From: Xanthomonas sp. NCPPB 1128
GTDB lineage: Bacteria; Pseudomonadota; Gammaproteobacteria; Xanthomonadales; Xanthomonadaceae
NCBI RefSeq assembly: GCF_001043115.1
Contig: NZ_LFME01000019.1
Span: 30,429-94,428, forward strand
Direction of reading: 5' to 3'
DNA: 64,000 bases
Shown here: one piece after another, positions 17,868-27,099 of the stretch
Layout of the letters: each line of letters opens with the position of its first letter
Numbering within the stretch: position 1 is the first letter of the stretch
The notes under the pieces: generated by a model
Database searches by the model: none
What the model saw: the letters and a program-made list of their open reading frames with translations, nothing else
What the model was told of the DNA's origin: nothing
Made by a program: the position numbers and the translations under genes

Positions 17868-19973
17868 TCACTTGGACAGCCGCTCCCACAGGAAGCTATA
17901 CGCCAGCGCCTGCATGTGCGCCGCCTGCGCGTTGTTGGCCGCACCGCCATGACCGCCTTCGATGTTCTCGTAGTAGGTCACGTCCTTGCCGGCGTCGATC
18001 ATCTTCGCCGCCATCTTCCGCGCATGGCCCGGGTGCACGCGGTCGTCGCGGGTGGAGGTCAGGAAGATCACCGGCGGATAGGTCTTCTTCGGGTCGAACA
18101 GGTGGTACGGCGAGAAGGTCTGGATGAACTTCCAGTCGTCGGTGTCCGGGTTGCCGTACTCGGCCATCCACGAGGCGCCGGCCAGCAGGTGGCTGTAGCG
18201 CTTCATGTCCAGCAGCGGCACCTGCACCACCACCGCGCCGAACAGCTGCGGGTACTGCATCAGCATGTTGCCGGCCATCAGCCCGCCGTTGCTGCCGCCC
18301 TGTACGCCCAGGTGCTTGGCCGAGGTGATCTTGCGCGCGACCAGGTCCTGCGCCACCGCCGCCATGTCCTCGTAGGCCTTGTGCCGGTTCTGCTTCAGCG
18401 CCGCCTGGTGCCAGCGCGGGCCGTACTCGCCGCCGCCGCGGATGTTGGCCAGCGCGTACACGCCGCCCTGGTCGAGCCAGGCGCGGCCCAGGCTGCCGGA
18501 GTAGAACGGGGTCATCGAGATCTCGAAGCCGCCGTAGGCGTACAGCAGGGTCGGCGCGCTGCCGTCGGCCTTGAGCTGCTTGGGCCGGACCAGGAAGTAC
18601 GGCACCTTGGTGCCGTCCTTGGACACCGCGAAGTGCTGCTCGATCGCATCCTTGGACGCGTCGAAGAAGCTCGGCATCGCCTTCAGCGTCTCGATGCTCT
18701 TCGGCCCGCGCTGCACGTCGGCCAGCATCAGCGTGGTCGGGGTCAGGAAGTCGGTGGAGGTCAGCCACACCTGGTCGTTCTCGTCGGCATCGACCGCATC
18801 GACGCTGGTGCTGCCGAAGGCCAGGTCGCCGACCGGGAACGCCGTGCGCGCCCACTCGCCCTCGCCCGGGGTCAGCACCCACAGCCGGCTCTTGACGTCG
18901 TCGAGCACGTTCAGCACCAGCCGCGACTTGGTCCAGGCGAAGGACGCCAGCGACGCGGTCTCGGTCGGCGTGAACAGCACCTGGAAGTCGCGCTTGCCGG
19001 CCATGAAGTCGTCGAACTTGGTCGCCAGCAGCGCACCGGCCGGGTAGGTCGTGCCGCCCACCATCCACGGATCGCGCAGTTCCAGGGTCAGCCACTGGCG
19101 GTGCACGCCCTTGTTGGCCGAATTGGGCACGTCGATCTTGGTCAGGCGGCCGTCGGCGCCGCGCAGGTACATCTCGTCGTTGTAGAAGGCCAGCGTGCGG
19201 CTGACGAAATCGCGCTCGTAGCCGGGCGTGTCGTCGTGCATCGCGGCGATGTACATGTCGTCCGGCTTGCCCTCGTAGACCAGCGTGGCGCTGCTCATCG
19301 GGGTGCCGCGCTTCCACTGCTTGACGATGCGCGGGTAGCCGGAGCTGGTCAGCGAGCCGGGGCCGAAGTCGGTGTACAGGTAAACGGTATCGGCATCGAT
19401 CCAGCTCAGCCCGCCCTTGGCCTCGGGACGGAAGAAGCCGTCCTTGATCCATTGCTTGTTGCCCAGGTCGAACTCACGGGTGACGTCGGCGTCGGCGCCG
19501 CCGCGCGACAGCGCGATCAGGCAACGCGTGTACTCCGGGCGCAGGCAGTTGGCGCCATGCCACACCCAGTTCTCGCCCTCGGCCTTGTTCAGCGCGTCCA
19601 GGTCCAGCACCGTCTCCCACTTCGGCTCGGGCTTGCGGTACTCGTCCAGGGTGGTACGGCGCCACAGGCCGCGCTCGTGCGCGCGGTCCTTCCACAGGTT
19701 GTAGTAGTACGGGCCGATCTTCTGCACGGCCGGGATCTTGGCGTCGGAATCCAGCACCTCGCGGATGCCGGCCTCGCGGGCCTTGAAGGCGGGGGTGTCG
19801 GCCAGGCGTGCCTCGGTCTTGGCGTTCTGCGCCTTGACCCAGTCCAGCGCCTTGGTGCCGGTAACGTCTTCGAGCCAGGCGTAGGGGTCTTGGGGCATCG
19901 CGGTTTCCTTTGCCGCGGCGGTGCCGGCGGCGAGCAGGCCGGCGAGCAGGCAGGCGTGTGCGAGTGAGGACAT
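17868..19973 (-). CDS. Exported prolyl oligopeptidase family (S9A) peptidase
   Basis: Serine peptidase of 701 residues, predicted to be periplasmic from its signal peptide (residues 1 to about 24). MPQDPYAWLEDV opens the mature region, followed by a seven-bladed propeller and a hydrolase domain with Ser561 in GGSNGG, Asp in STRDDRVHP and His in EGGHGG. It is closer to prolyl oligopeptidase than to oligopeptidase B. The start at 19973 is set by the signal peptide. Its 5' end and leader are duplicated at 20909-21070. Confidence 0.9.
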   Translation of the reverse strand: MSSLAHACLLAGLLAAGTAAAKETAMPQDPYAWLEDVTGTKALDWVKAQNAKTEARLADTPAFKAREAGIREVLDSDAKIPAVQKIGPYYYNLWKDRAHERGLWRRTTLDEYRKPEPKWETVLDLDALNKAEGENWVWHGANCLRPEYTRCLIALSRGGADADVTREFDLGNKQWIKDGFFRPEAKGGLSWIDADTVYLYTDFGPGSLTSSGYPRIVKQWKRGTPMSSATLVYEGKPDDMYIAAMHDDTPGYERDFVSRTLAFYNDEMYLRGADGRLTKIDVPNSANKGVHRQWLTLELRDPWMVGGTTYPAGALLATKFDDFMAGKRDFQVLFTPTETASLASFAWTKSRLVLNVLDDVKSRLWVLTPGEGEWARTAFPVGDLAFGSTSVDAVDADENDQVWLTSTDFLTPTTLMLADVQRGPKSIETLKAMPSFFDASKDAIEQHFAVSKDGTKVPYFLVRPKQLKADGSAPTLLYAYGGFEISMTPFYSGSLGRAWLDQGGVYALANIRGGGEYGPRWHQAALKQNRHKAYEDMAAVAQDLVARKITSAKHLGVQGGSNGGLMAGNMLMQYPQLFGAVVVQVPLLDMKRYSHLLAGASWMAEYGNPDTDDWKFIQTFSPYHLFDPKKTYPPVIFLTSTRDDRVHPGHARKMAAKMIDAGKDVTYYENIEGGHGGAANNAQAAHMQALAYSFLWERLSK

Positions 19974-20126
19974 TGGTTCGGATCCGGGAAGGACAGCGCC
20001 GCACCGTAGCACGCAGCATCGCCGGCCTCCCCTGCCGAAGGTCAGGCTGGACGCATCTCAGCCAAGCGCCCGCCGTGGCCACAGCGCGCCTTTGCGCACA
20101 CTCTCCATGCCCCCTGGAACGCGGGA

Positions 20127-20462
20127 TCAATCCGCCTGCATGATCGCCAGCTCAAGCCCGTTGGGATCGCGGAAGTGCAAGCGTCGCCCGCCCGGAAAGG
20201 CGAAGATCGGCTTGCTGATGATCCCGCCGGCCGCCTCGACAGCCACTTGCGCAGCGTCGAGGTCGTCCACCAGCACCACTGGCAGAGGCGCTGCCGGCGC
20301 CTCGCTCATGTCGCCCTGCAATCCCAGGTCGACTTGGCCCGTCATGGTGCATGCGTAGCTGGGGCCGAAACTGGTCAGTTCCCACCCGAACGCTGCCGCG
20401 TAGAAGGTCCGTGCCGCGCTGAGATCGCGTGCGGGAAGTTCGACGAAACTGATGCGGGGCAT
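20127..20462 (-). CDS. VOC (glyoxalase-like) family protein
   Basis: Protein of 111 residues with the vicinal oxygen chelate fold: FVELPARDLSAARTFYAAAFGWEL at the start and a closing GGRRLHFRDPNGLELAIMQ, typical of small glyoxalase/bleomycin-resistance-like proteins. A strong AGGAG ribosome site precedes the ATG at 20462. The TfoX-like gene ends 10 bp upstream, so the two form an operon. No specific substrate can be given. Confidence 0.88.
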   Translation of the reverse strand: MPRISFVELPARDLSAARTFYAAAFGWELTSFGPSYACTMTGQVDLGLQGDMSEAPAAPLPVVLVDDLDAAQVAVEAAGGIISKPIFAFPGGRRLHFRDPNGLELAIMQAD

Positions 20463-20472
20463 GCGCAATCTC

Positions 20473-20820
20473 CTAGGCTTGTTTTCGAACGCGTTTGGTC
20501 GGGAGGCCGGACACACTGCGCATCACCCACGGCCTCAGTTCGGCCGGCTCGGACAGCATGGTCTCGGGGACGACGACGTAGGACTTGCTGGCCGGCTGAT
20601 CCGGTTCGTAGCGAAGCGGTGCGGCCCCCGGCACGGCGAGGAGTGCGTCACGCTCGCTGCCGGCGAACTTCAAGGCCAGTCCGACGTCGGAAAGGGAAGC
20701 GAACGGCTTGCCGTCCGCGTAGGCGAAGCGTCCGCCGAACATGGGACGAAACGCCACCTCCAGCCCGGGCGGCGCCGCATCGGCCAAGATCGACTGCAAC
20801 AGCATGGGATCGTGCTTCAT
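20473..20820 (-). CDS. TfoX N-terminal domain protein
   Basis: Protein of 115 residues matching the TfoX N-terminal domain: FRPMFGGRFAYADGKPFASL, then LALKF, LRYEPDQPASKSYVVVPE and a final LRPWVMRS. Stand-alone domains like this are common and often sit beside VOC proteins; they lack the C-terminal half of the competence regulator TfoX/Sxy, so no competence role is claimed. The start at 20820 (MKHDPML) was chosen over an upstream non-conserved extension. Confidence 0.82.
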   Translation of the reverse strand: MKHDPMLLQSILADAAPPGLEVAFRPMFGGRFAYADGKPFASLSDVGLALKFAGSERDALLAVPGAAPLRYEPDQPASKSYVVVPETMLSEPAELRPWVMRSVSGLPTKRVRKQA

Positions 20821-20908
20821 GCGGGCTCCTCCTGGGCCGACTTCCCATAGCATGCCCCGTAGCGGGCGTCATGGCGCGGCTGTTCTGCCCTGCCGCGCGC
20901 AGAACGGG

Positions 20909-21070
20909 TTCGAGCCAGGCATGGAGATCCTGTGGCATTGCGGTTTCCTTGACCGCGGCGAGGCCGACGGTGAACAGGTACGGGTAGGGACACGGCTCGG
21001 ATCCGGGAAGGGCCGCGCCGCATCAGGGGACGCGCCCTTCCCACTTCCCCCTGCCGACGGTCAGGCCGGG
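20909..21070 (-). pseudogene. Remnant duplicate of the S9A peptidase 5' end and leader
   Basis: The stretch repeats the region 19868-20051 in the same orientation. It retains AVKETAMPQDLHAWLEPV (intact gene: AKETAMPQDPYAWLEDV), the GGATCCGGGAAGG leader segment and the distal CCCTGCCGACGGTCAGGC block (intact: CCCTGCCGAAGGTCAGGC). The signal-peptide region is shortened and the frame soon diverges. The intact VOC and TfoX-like genes sit between the two copies. No functional product is expected. Confidence 0.8.
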
Positions 21071-21357
21071 CGCGCGGTTCGCAGCGCCGGCCGGCGCCGC
21101 CGCGCCTGCGCCCGCGGCCTTGCCCGCCACTGCCCCCACAGACGCCGCAGCGGCGGCAGCGGGAAGCGATGCAAGGCCCACCAGGCGCTCAGCGGCATGC
21201 CCAGCAGCCACAGCGGCCGCCAGCCCAGCCATTCGCTGTGGCCGCGCGCGGCCGGCCACACCAGGACCAGGGCCAGCCCGGCCAGGATCGCCTGACGCAG
21301 CAGACGGCGCAGGCCCGGATGCGGGACGTGGGTGCGCGGGGACGACGCGTTCGGCAT
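21061..21357 (-). CDS. Small hypothetical inner-membrane protein
   Basis: Predicted 98-residue protein with two hydrophobic segments (around AILAGLALVLVWPAA and PLWLLGMPLSAWWAL) and an Arg-rich cytoplasmic tail. An AGGAG ribosome site eight bases before the ATG at 21357 supports translation. Its 3' end runs into the border of the duplicated peptidase leader, so the tail may have been altered by that rearrangement. No family recognised. Confidence 0.5.
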   Translation of the reverse strand: MPNASSPRTHVPHPGLRRLLRQAILAGLALVLVWPAARGHSEWLGWRPLWLLGMPLSAWWALHRFPLPPLRRLWGQWRARPRAQARRRRPALRTARPA

Positions 21358-21482
21358 GACGGCAGCTCCTGGAAGTCGAGGCGCGCAGGTTGCCGCCGCC
21401 ACATCTCAGGGGCTGCGACGCACCATTGACATGGCGCACGCGCATACTTCACCGGCGTTCGCCCTTCGCCCCGGAATCTCCT

Positions 21483-22070
21483 ATGCGCCTGCTTTCCCTG
21501 TTCGCTTCCGTGCTGCTGCTGGGCATGGCCGTCCCGTTGCCGACGGCCCGCGCCAAGGCGCCGGACCCGGAGCAGGAGCCTGCGCAGCCGCCGATCGACC
21601 TGCAGCGCTTCATGGGCCGCTGGTACGTGATCGCCCACATCCCGTACTTCGCCGAGCGCGGCCACGTCGCCAGCAGCGACGAGTACACCCTCAAGGAAGA
21701 CGGCAAGATCGCGGTGCGCTACGAGTACCGCAACGGCTTCGACGAACCGGTCAAGGAGCTCAACTCGCGCGCCACGGTCAAGGAAGGCACCGGCAACCGC
21801 CGCTGGACCACCTGGTTCTTCAGGATGGTGCCCACCAAGTACCGCATCCTGGAAGTGGCGCCGGACTATTCCTGGGCGCTGATCGACTACCCCGGCCGCG
21901 ATCTGGCGTGGGTGTTCGCGCGCTCGCCGAACATGAGCCACAAGCAGTACCGCGAGCTGGTCGACAAGCTGGACCACCAGTACGGGGTCAACATCGACAA
22001 GCTCAAGCGCGTGGCGCAGCGCCGCGACCAGGTCGGCAAGCTCGGCTTCGAAGTGCCGAACAAGCCCTGA
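21483..22070 (+). CDS. Lipocalin family protein
   Basis: Protein of 195 residues with a signal peptide (about 1-25) and the lipocalin motif FMGRWYVIAHIPYF, followed by SSDEYTLKEDGKIAVRYEYRNG and the barrel-closing YSWALIDYPGRDLAWVFARSP. It resembles bacterial Blc/apolipoprotein-D-like lipocalins, but the signal has no lipobox Cys, so a soluble periplasmic form is likely. Binding of lipids or similar hydrophobic ligands is inferred from the family. Confidence 0.88.
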   Translation: MRLLSLFASVLLLGMAVPLPTARAKAPDPEQEPAQPPIDLQRFMGRWYVIAHIPYFAERGHVASSDEYTLKEDGKIAVRYEYRNGFDEPVKELNSRATVKEGTGNRRWTTWFFRMVPTKYRILEVAPDYSWALIDYPGRDLAWVFARSPNMSHKQYRELVDKLDHQYGVNIDKLKRVAQRRDQVGKLGFEVPNKP

Positions 22071-22276
22071 CGCGGCTCCCGACCACCGGCGGCCGCGACG
22101 CGGGCGACGCCCGCGCTGCGCCGAGCCGGCGCAGTCCGGGCTGCCGAGACGCCATGCGGGCTGCATTGCGCCGCGGCACTGCGAGCAGCCAGCGCCACAA
22201 GCGGCATGGCACCCGGCACGGCCTGCCCCGGACCATCGATCATCCTTCGCTCAGCGAAGCACCCGGCGCCGCCCGT

Positions 22277-22732
22277 ATGATCGGGGCGCCCTCCCCCCAC
22301 AGACAGGTGCACCGCTTGGCCAGCGTCCTCTCCGACCCCCTCGACGAAGCACCGCGCGGCTGCGCGGATGCGACGATGTTGCGCGGCCAGGTGTTCGCGC
22401 AGAACTGCCCGTCCCGCGCCGTGCTCAGCCATGTCACCAGCCGTTGGGGCGTGCTGGTGCTGGTGGCCCTGCGCAAGGGCACCCACCGCTTCGGCGACCT
22501 GCGCCGCAGCCTGGAAGGCGTCAGCGAAAAGATGCTGTCGCAGACCCTGCAGGCGCTGGAGGCAGACGGTCTCGTGCAACGCACCGCCTACCCGGTGGTG
22601 CCGCCGCACGTGGAATACGATCTGACCCCGCTCGGCGAGGAAGCATCCGCGCACGTGCATGCCTTGGTGGACTGGATCGAGCGCAACATCGGCGCGATCC
22701 TCGGCGGCGGCGCGCCGCTGGACGCAGACTAG
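22277..22732 (+). CDS. HxlR family transcriptional regulator
   Basis: Winged-helix regulator of the HxlR type. Features are NCPSRAVLSHVTSRWGVLVLVAL, then HRFGDLRRSLEGVSEKMLSQTLQALEADGLVQRTAYPVVPPHVEYDLTPLG, which is the family core. Many members sense oxidised or electrophilic compounds through the Cys of the N-terminal NCPSR. The start is uncertain: ATG 22277, TTG 22316 and ATG 22376 are in frame, and codon usage looks coding from at least 22316. No obvious target gene lies divergently. Confidence 0.8.
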   Translation: MIGAPSPHRQVHRLASVLSDPLDEAPRGCADATMLRGQVFAQNCPSRAVLSHVTSRWGVLVLVALRKGTHRFGDLRRSLEGVSEKMLSQTLQALEADGLVQRTAYPVVPPHVEYDLTPLGEEASAHVHALVDWIERNIGAILGGGAPLDAD

Positions 22733-22777
22733 GGCGTCCGTATCCAGGCCACGCCGGGCGTCGGCGGCACTGCCCCG

Positions 22778-22940
22778 GTCGCGGCTGAAGCCGCTCCTAC
22801 GACGGCCGCTGCGTTGCGCCACAGGGACTGCATCCCGCACCACACAGTACGCCTCGGCGACGACGCAGGTTCCCGCGTAGGAGCGGCTTCAGCCGCGACG
22901 CTTTCCCGGTCATGCCCAGCGCGGCCGAAGCCGCTCCTAC
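22778..22940. repeat. REP-like repeats after the HxlR gene
   Basis: One half-copy (22778-22800) and one full hairpin (22876-22940) of the GGAGCGGCTTCAGCCGC family lie between the convergent HxlR and WYL genes. The hairpin loop holds CTTTCCCGGTCATGCCCAG, close to the loop of the copy at 25077. Confidence 0.8.
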
Positions 22941-22970
22941 GCAGACCATCGCACCGGGCGCGGCGGGGTC

Positions 22971-23942
22971 TCAGTCGTCGCTGTAGTTGCTCAGCGCCAG
23001 CGACAGCAGCGCCTTGGCTTGCTCACGCAGCGAACGCGGCTCGACGATCTCCGCATCCGAGCCGTAGTGCAGCACGTCCATCAGCAGCTCGCGCGAGACG
23101 CTGTAGGGCACCTTCAGTTCGTAGCGGCCGTCGGCCAGGAAGCGGCCCTGCTGCTTGGAATGCCAGTGCTCGTCGGCCACCCAGCGCGCCGCCTTGGGGC
23201 TGAACACGATGGTGGCCCAGCCCTTCGGCGCGCCGGAGAAGATGCCGTAGCTGGCGGCCAGCTGCGAATCCAGCTCGGCGTCGGCCACATCCTGCGCCGG
23301 CTGGTCGAGCAGCCGCGCATGGTTGATGCGATCCACCGCGAAGCTGCGCACCGCGTCGCGGCCATGGTCCCAAGCGTCCAGGTACCAGTTGTCGCGGTAG
23401 TGGGTGATGCGCTGCGGCGACACCGTGCGCTTGGTCGATTCATCGGTGGAGCGGGCGCGGTAGTCGAAGGACAGGCGCTTGCGCTCCAGCACCGCCGAGG
23501 CGACGGTACGGAAACTGGCTTCGTCGAGCTTGCGGCCGCGGTGCGGGATCACCCGCACCCGCTCCACCGGCCAATGGGTCGCCCCGGCCTGGGCGGCGAG
23601 CAGGCTTTCGATGCGCTGCTGCAGCGGCGCCAGCACCGAGGACAGCACCCCGCCGCCGGTGCGGGCCAGCAGTTGCTGCGAGGCCAGCAGCGCGTGCAGT
23701 TCTTCCGAACTCAGCCACAGCCCCGGCAACTCGAAACGGTCGCTCTCCCCGGACTCGTAGCGGAAGCCGGCCTCGCCATCGCCCTCCACCGGCGCCATCA
23801 GCGCATCGCGCAGGAAGGCCAGATCGCGGTAGACGGTGGCGCGGGAGCAGCCCAGTTCGTCCTGCAGCCGCGCCACCGTCACCGGATAGCGCGCGGACTT
23901 GAGCAGGCGGTGCAGTGCGTTGATGCGTTCGTAGCGGTCCAT
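22971..23942 (-). CDS. WYL-domain transcriptional regulator (YafY/PafC type)
   Basis: Regulator of 323 residues. The N-terminal helix-turn-helix (RYERINALHRLLKSARYPVTVARLQDELGCSRATVYRDLAFLR) is followed by the ligand-sensing WYL domain (RRLSFDY-like strand, RTVSPQRITHYRDNWYLDAWD) and a C-terminal WCX extension. Such proteins often respond to nucleic-acid or nucleotide ligands, including during DNA damage. No adjacent target is evident. The start at 23942 is the family norm (MDRYERI). Confidence 0.9.
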   Translation of the reverse strand: MDRYERINALHRLLKSARYPVTVARLQDELGCSRATVYRDLAFLRDALMAPVEGDGEAGFRYESGESDRFELPGLWLSSEELHALLASQQLLARTGGGVLSSVLAPLQQRIESLLAAQAGATHWPVERVRVIPHRGRKLDEASFRTVASAVLERKRLSFDYRARSTDESTKRTVSPQRITHYRDNWYLDAWDHGRDAVRSFAVDRINHARLLDQPAQDVADAELDSQLAASYGIFSGAPKGWATIVFSPKAARWVADEHWHSKQQGRFLADGRYELKVPYSVSRELLMDVLHYGSDAEIVEPRSLREQAKALLSLALSNYSDD

Positions 23943-24122
23943 GGCCCCGATTATGTCTGAGTCGCGGGCGGAAAACGCCTGCCCGGTGCGGCCGCCGGCA
24001 GGGCGCCCGAACCGTCGATGAAGCCGGCGCCCGGGGCCGGCCAGGGTGTCATGTGGATCCGGTATGATGAAATCGTTTCCATTTCGTTAGCCGAAGGCTG
24101 CGTCCTCATCTCCGGAGAAGCC

Positions 24123-24917
24123 ATGTCCCGCCGCGCCACCCCCGTATCCGCCATCGCTTTGTTGCTGCTGAGCACGTCACCGGCCTGGGCCGCCGACGTC
24201 GCCACCTCACCGACAGCCACGGACCCGGCCAGTTCGCCGTGGAGCGGATCGGGCGAACTGGGCTTCGCCTCCTCGCACGGCAACAGCAGCAACGAAAGCC
24301 TCAACGGCCGCCTCAAGGGCCAGTACGTGGATGGCGACTGGATCCACAGCCTGGACCTGCTGGCCCTGCACGCCAGCGCCGAGTACGTCGACACCAATCC
24401 CGACGGCACCACCACGCGCAAGCGCCAGACCACCTCCAACCGCTACACCGGCAGCGCCGGCAGCGCGCTGCAGCTCGGCGAGCACCGCCAGCTGACCGCC
24501 TCGCTGCGCTACGAGCGCGACGACTTCGCCACCTACGACCGCCTGGCCACGATCGGCATCGGCTACGGCACCCGGATCATGGACGGCGACCGCCGCAGCA
24601 TCGACGTGCAGATCGGTCCCGGCGTGCGCCGCGCGCACGACGTGGTCGAGAACCGCACCGAGACCGGCCTGATCGGCCGCGGCCTGGTCGACTTCAAGTA
24701 TGGCCTGACCAGCAACACCGAACTGGGCAACACCCTGCTGGTCGAATCCGGCGCGTACAACACCTTCGCGCAGAACGACCTGGGCATCTCGGTGAGCATG
24801 AACGAGCGCCTGGCGCTGAAGGCCGGCTGGCAGGCGCGCTACAACAGCGACGTCAGCGACGACAAGAAGAAGACCGATACCCTAGCCACGATGAACCTGG
24901 TCTACAAGTTCAAGTGA
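24123..24917 (+). CDS. DUF481 outer-membrane beta-barrel protein
   Basis: Protein of 264 residues with a signal peptide (to about AWA-A) and the DUF481 pattern SGSGELGFASSHGNSSNESLNGRLKGQY, alternating amphipathic strands and a terminal MNLVYKFK ending in Phe-Lys. This fits the salt-induced YdiY-like outer-membrane family. A ribosome site (GGAG) lies close before the ATG at 24123, and TATGAT at 24063-24068 is a possible -10 element. The pore or receptor function is unknown. Confidence 0.85.
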   Translation: MSRRATPVSAIALLLLSTSPAWAADVATSPTATDPASSPWSGSGELGFASSHGNSSNESLNGRLKGQYVDGDWIHSLDLLALHASAEYVDTNPDGTTTRKRQTTSNRYTGSAGSALQLGEHRQLTASLRYERDDFATYDRLATIGIGYGTRIMDGDRRSIDVQIGPGVRRAHDVVENRTETGLIGRGLVDFKYGLTSNTELGNTLLVESGAYNTFAQNDLGISVSMNERLALKAGWQARYNSDVSDDKKKTDTLATMNLVYKFK

Positions 24918-25196
24918 GCGGGGAGTGGGGAGTGGGGGTTCGGGATTGGCTCACGGCGGCGCGGCCAGCCGCCGCGTTGCGGGACTGACCCATTGATTCG
25001 CTGCTCGCAGGAGCGGGTGCAGCCGCGCCCCGCCGCACGCAATGGCGGTGGCGTGCAAAGGCCAAGCACCTCACCTGTAGGAGCGGCTTCAGCCGCGACA
25101 GGCTTTCCCGGTAACGCCCATCGCGGCTGAAGCCGCTCCTACACCGCAACCGGCACTGTCGGGATCTGCACTGTGGGAGGGACTTCAGTCCCGACG
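24918..25196. repeat. Mixed repeats in the DUF481-hemC spacer
   Basis: Three repeat families lie together: G-rich GGGGAGTGGGG copies (24918-24943), a REP-like hairpin of the GGAGCGGCTTCAGCCGC type (25077-25142), and TGTGGGAGGGACTTCAGTCCCGAC (25172-25195), whose GGGACTTCAGTCCC is a small dyad. No gene is seen in this 366-bp spacer, where two genes converge. Confidence 0.8.
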
Positions 25197-25283
25197 ACGG
25201 AGGGTGTCAGTCTGCTTCGGCTTCGCTTGTCGCGGCTGCATGACAGGTGCCCCCACCGTCGCTGGCGCGGACTGCGCACGCCA

Positions 25284-26207
25284 TCAGGCCGGCAGATCGA
25301 CATCCAGCAATTCCCGCGCGCCGGCGCCCAGCAGGGCCTCGGCCACGGCCTGGCCCAGCGCCTGCGGATCCCGCGCACTGCGCTGCAGGTCGGCGCGCAC
25401 CAGGCGACCATCGGCGACGCCGCCGACCAGGCCTTGCAGCAGCAGGTCGCCGCCGCGCCATTGCGCGAAGGCCGCCACCGGCACGTGGCAACTGCCGTGC
25501 AGGGCGCGGTTCATCGCCCGCTCGGCCTCCACGCAGGTGCGGGTCGGCGCATCGTCGAGCGCGGCGAACAGCGCCAGCGCGGCGCTGGCATCCTCGCGGC
25601 ATTCCACCGCGATCGCGCCCTGCGCCGGGGCCGGCAGCCAATCCGGCGCCTGCAGGCGCTGGGTGATGCGTCCGTCCAGGCCCAGCCGCTGCAGGCCGGC
25701 GCAGGCCAGCACGATGCCGTCGTAGCCGCCGTTGTCGAGCTTGGCCAGGCGCGTGTTGACGTTGCCGCGCAGGTCCAGCAGCTCCAGGTCCGGGCGCCGC
25801 GCGCGCAGTTGCGCCTGCCGCCGCAGCGAGGAGGTGCCGACGCGCGCGCCCAGCGGCAGCGCGTCCAGCGAGGCGTAGAGGTTGGAGATCAACGCATCGG
25901 CCGGATCGGCGCGCGGCAGGATCGCCGGCAGCACGAACGGCGGGTCCAGCTCCATCGGCACGTCCTTGAGCGAATGCACCGCGCAATCGGCCTCGCCGCG
26001 CAGCATCGCCAGCTCCAGTTCCTTCAGGAACAGGCCCTTGCCGCCGATCGCCGCCAGCGAGCGGTCCAGGACTTCGTCGCCGCGGGTGCTCATCGGCACC
26101 AGCACCACGTCCAGGTGCGGGTGCGCGCGGCGCAGGCAGGCGGCGACATGCTCGCTCTGCCACAGGGCGAGCGGACTCTTGCGGGTAGCGATGCGCAGGA
26201 TCTTCAT
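25284..26207 (-). CDS. hemC: Porphobilinogen deaminase (hydroxymethylbilane synthase)
   Basis: Joins four porphobilinogens into hydroxymethylbilane in the heme and siroheme pathway. It is 307 residues. Features are [23 protein letters not shown] with catalytic Asp, [20 protein letters not shown], and the dipyrromethane cofactor Cys in [10 protein letters not shown]. The siroheme needed by NirB in this window depends on this pathway. The start at 26207 ([10 protein letters not shown]) is the family norm. It lies 58 bp downstream of the AlgR-type regulator; algR-hemC neighbourhood is also known in Pseudomonas. Confidence 0.97.
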   Translation of the reverse strand: MKILRIATRKSPLALWQSEHVAACLRRAHPHLDVVLVPMSTRGDEVLDRSLAAIGGKGLFLKELELAMLRGEADCAVHSLKDVPMELDPPFVLPAILPRADPADALISNLYASLDALPLGARVGTSSLRRQAQLRARRPDLELLDLRGNVNTRLAKLDNGGYDGIVLACAGLQRLGLDGRITQRLQAPDWLPAPAQGAIAVECREDASAALALFAALDDAPTRTCVEAERAMNRALHGSCHVPVAAFAQWRGGDLLLQGLVGGVADGRLVRADLQRSARDPQALGQAVAEALLGAGARELLDVDLPA

Positions 26208-26265
26208 GCGCGCATTATCGCGGAAAGCCGCCGTCCGCCGCTGCACGCGCGCGGTCCGGGCGGCA

Positions 26266-26997
26266 TCAGCGCTGGTGGATCTCCTTGCGCAGCTGCGCCA
26301 CGCAGCGCCGGCTGACCTCCAGCGGCTGCTTGCCATGGCGCAACACCGCCTGCACCTGGCCCTCGCCGAGCCGGCGCAGCTCCACCAGTTCGTGGCGCGC
26401 GACCAGGCAGTTGCGGTGGATGCGCACAAAGCGCTCGGCGAACTCCTCCTCCAGCGCGCGCAGCGATTCCTCGATCAAATCTTCGCCACGGGCGTGGTGC
26501 ACCACCACGTACTTTTCCTCGGCCTGCAGGTAGTGGATGTCGTCGACCGGGATCAGCCGCAGGCTGCCGCGCAGGCGCGCACACAGATGGGTGCGCCGCT
26601 GCGGCGCCGGCGTTGCGGCATCGCCGCTGCCGCGTCCGGCCATGAAGGTGCGGGCGCGCTGCAGGGCCGCGGCCAGGCGCTCGGCGCGCACCGGCTTCAT
26701 CAGGTAGTCGATCGCCGCCGCCTCGAATGCGGATAGCGCATGCGCATCGTAGGCGGTGCAGAACACCACCGCCGGGCGCGGTTCGAAGGTCGCCAGGTGG
26801 CGCGCCGCCTCCAGCCCGTCGAGACCCGGCATGGCGATGTCCAGCAACACCAGGTCCGGCTGCGCGGCGGCGCAGGCGTGCAGCGCGTCCATGCCGTTGT
26901 CGGCTTCGGCCACCACTTCCACGCCGGCATGCGCGGCCAGCAGCGTGCGCAGGCGTTCGCGCGCCAGGGGTTCGTCGTCGGCGATCAGTACCTTCAC
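26266..26997 (-). CDS. algR: LytTR response regulator, AlgR type
   Basis: Response regulator of 243 residues: receiver domain with DD at 7-8, phospho-acceptor Asp53 (LLDIAMPG), Lys in [11 protein letters not shown], and a C-terminal LytTR DNA-binding domain ([35 protein letters not shown]). A GTG start at 26997 is used, with GGGGAGA just upstream; it gives the canonical [10 protein letters not shown] opening. No sensor kinase lies next to it in this window. AlgR regulates twitching, exopolysaccharide and virulence in Pseudomonas, so a similar role is only an inference. Confidence 0.88.
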   Translation of the reverse strand: MKVLIADDEPLARERLRTLLAAHAGVEVVAEADNGMDALHACAAAQPDLVLLDIAMPGLDGLEAARHLATFEPRPAVVFCTAYDAHALSAFEAAAIDYLMKPVRAERLAAALQRARTFMAGRGSGDAATPAPQRRTHLCARLRGSLRLIPVDDIHYLQAEEKYVVVHHARGEDLIEESLRALEEEFAERFVRIHRNCLVARHELVELRRLGEGQVQAVLRHGKQPLEVSRRCVAQLRKEIHQR

Positions 26998-27099
26998 CCA
27001 GGTCTCCCCGCTCGGCTGGCGTGCGCTGCGGCCGATACTAGCCCCGGTTCCGGGCGCCCGCCACGGGTATCGCACCATGCCGCCACGCGGCTGCCGTCC

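Noticed and set aside
24018..24122. N-terminal extension of the DUF481 protein from 24018
   Set aside because: The signal peptide and GGAG ribosome site fit the ATG at 24123. The extension would place 35 unrelated residues before the signal.
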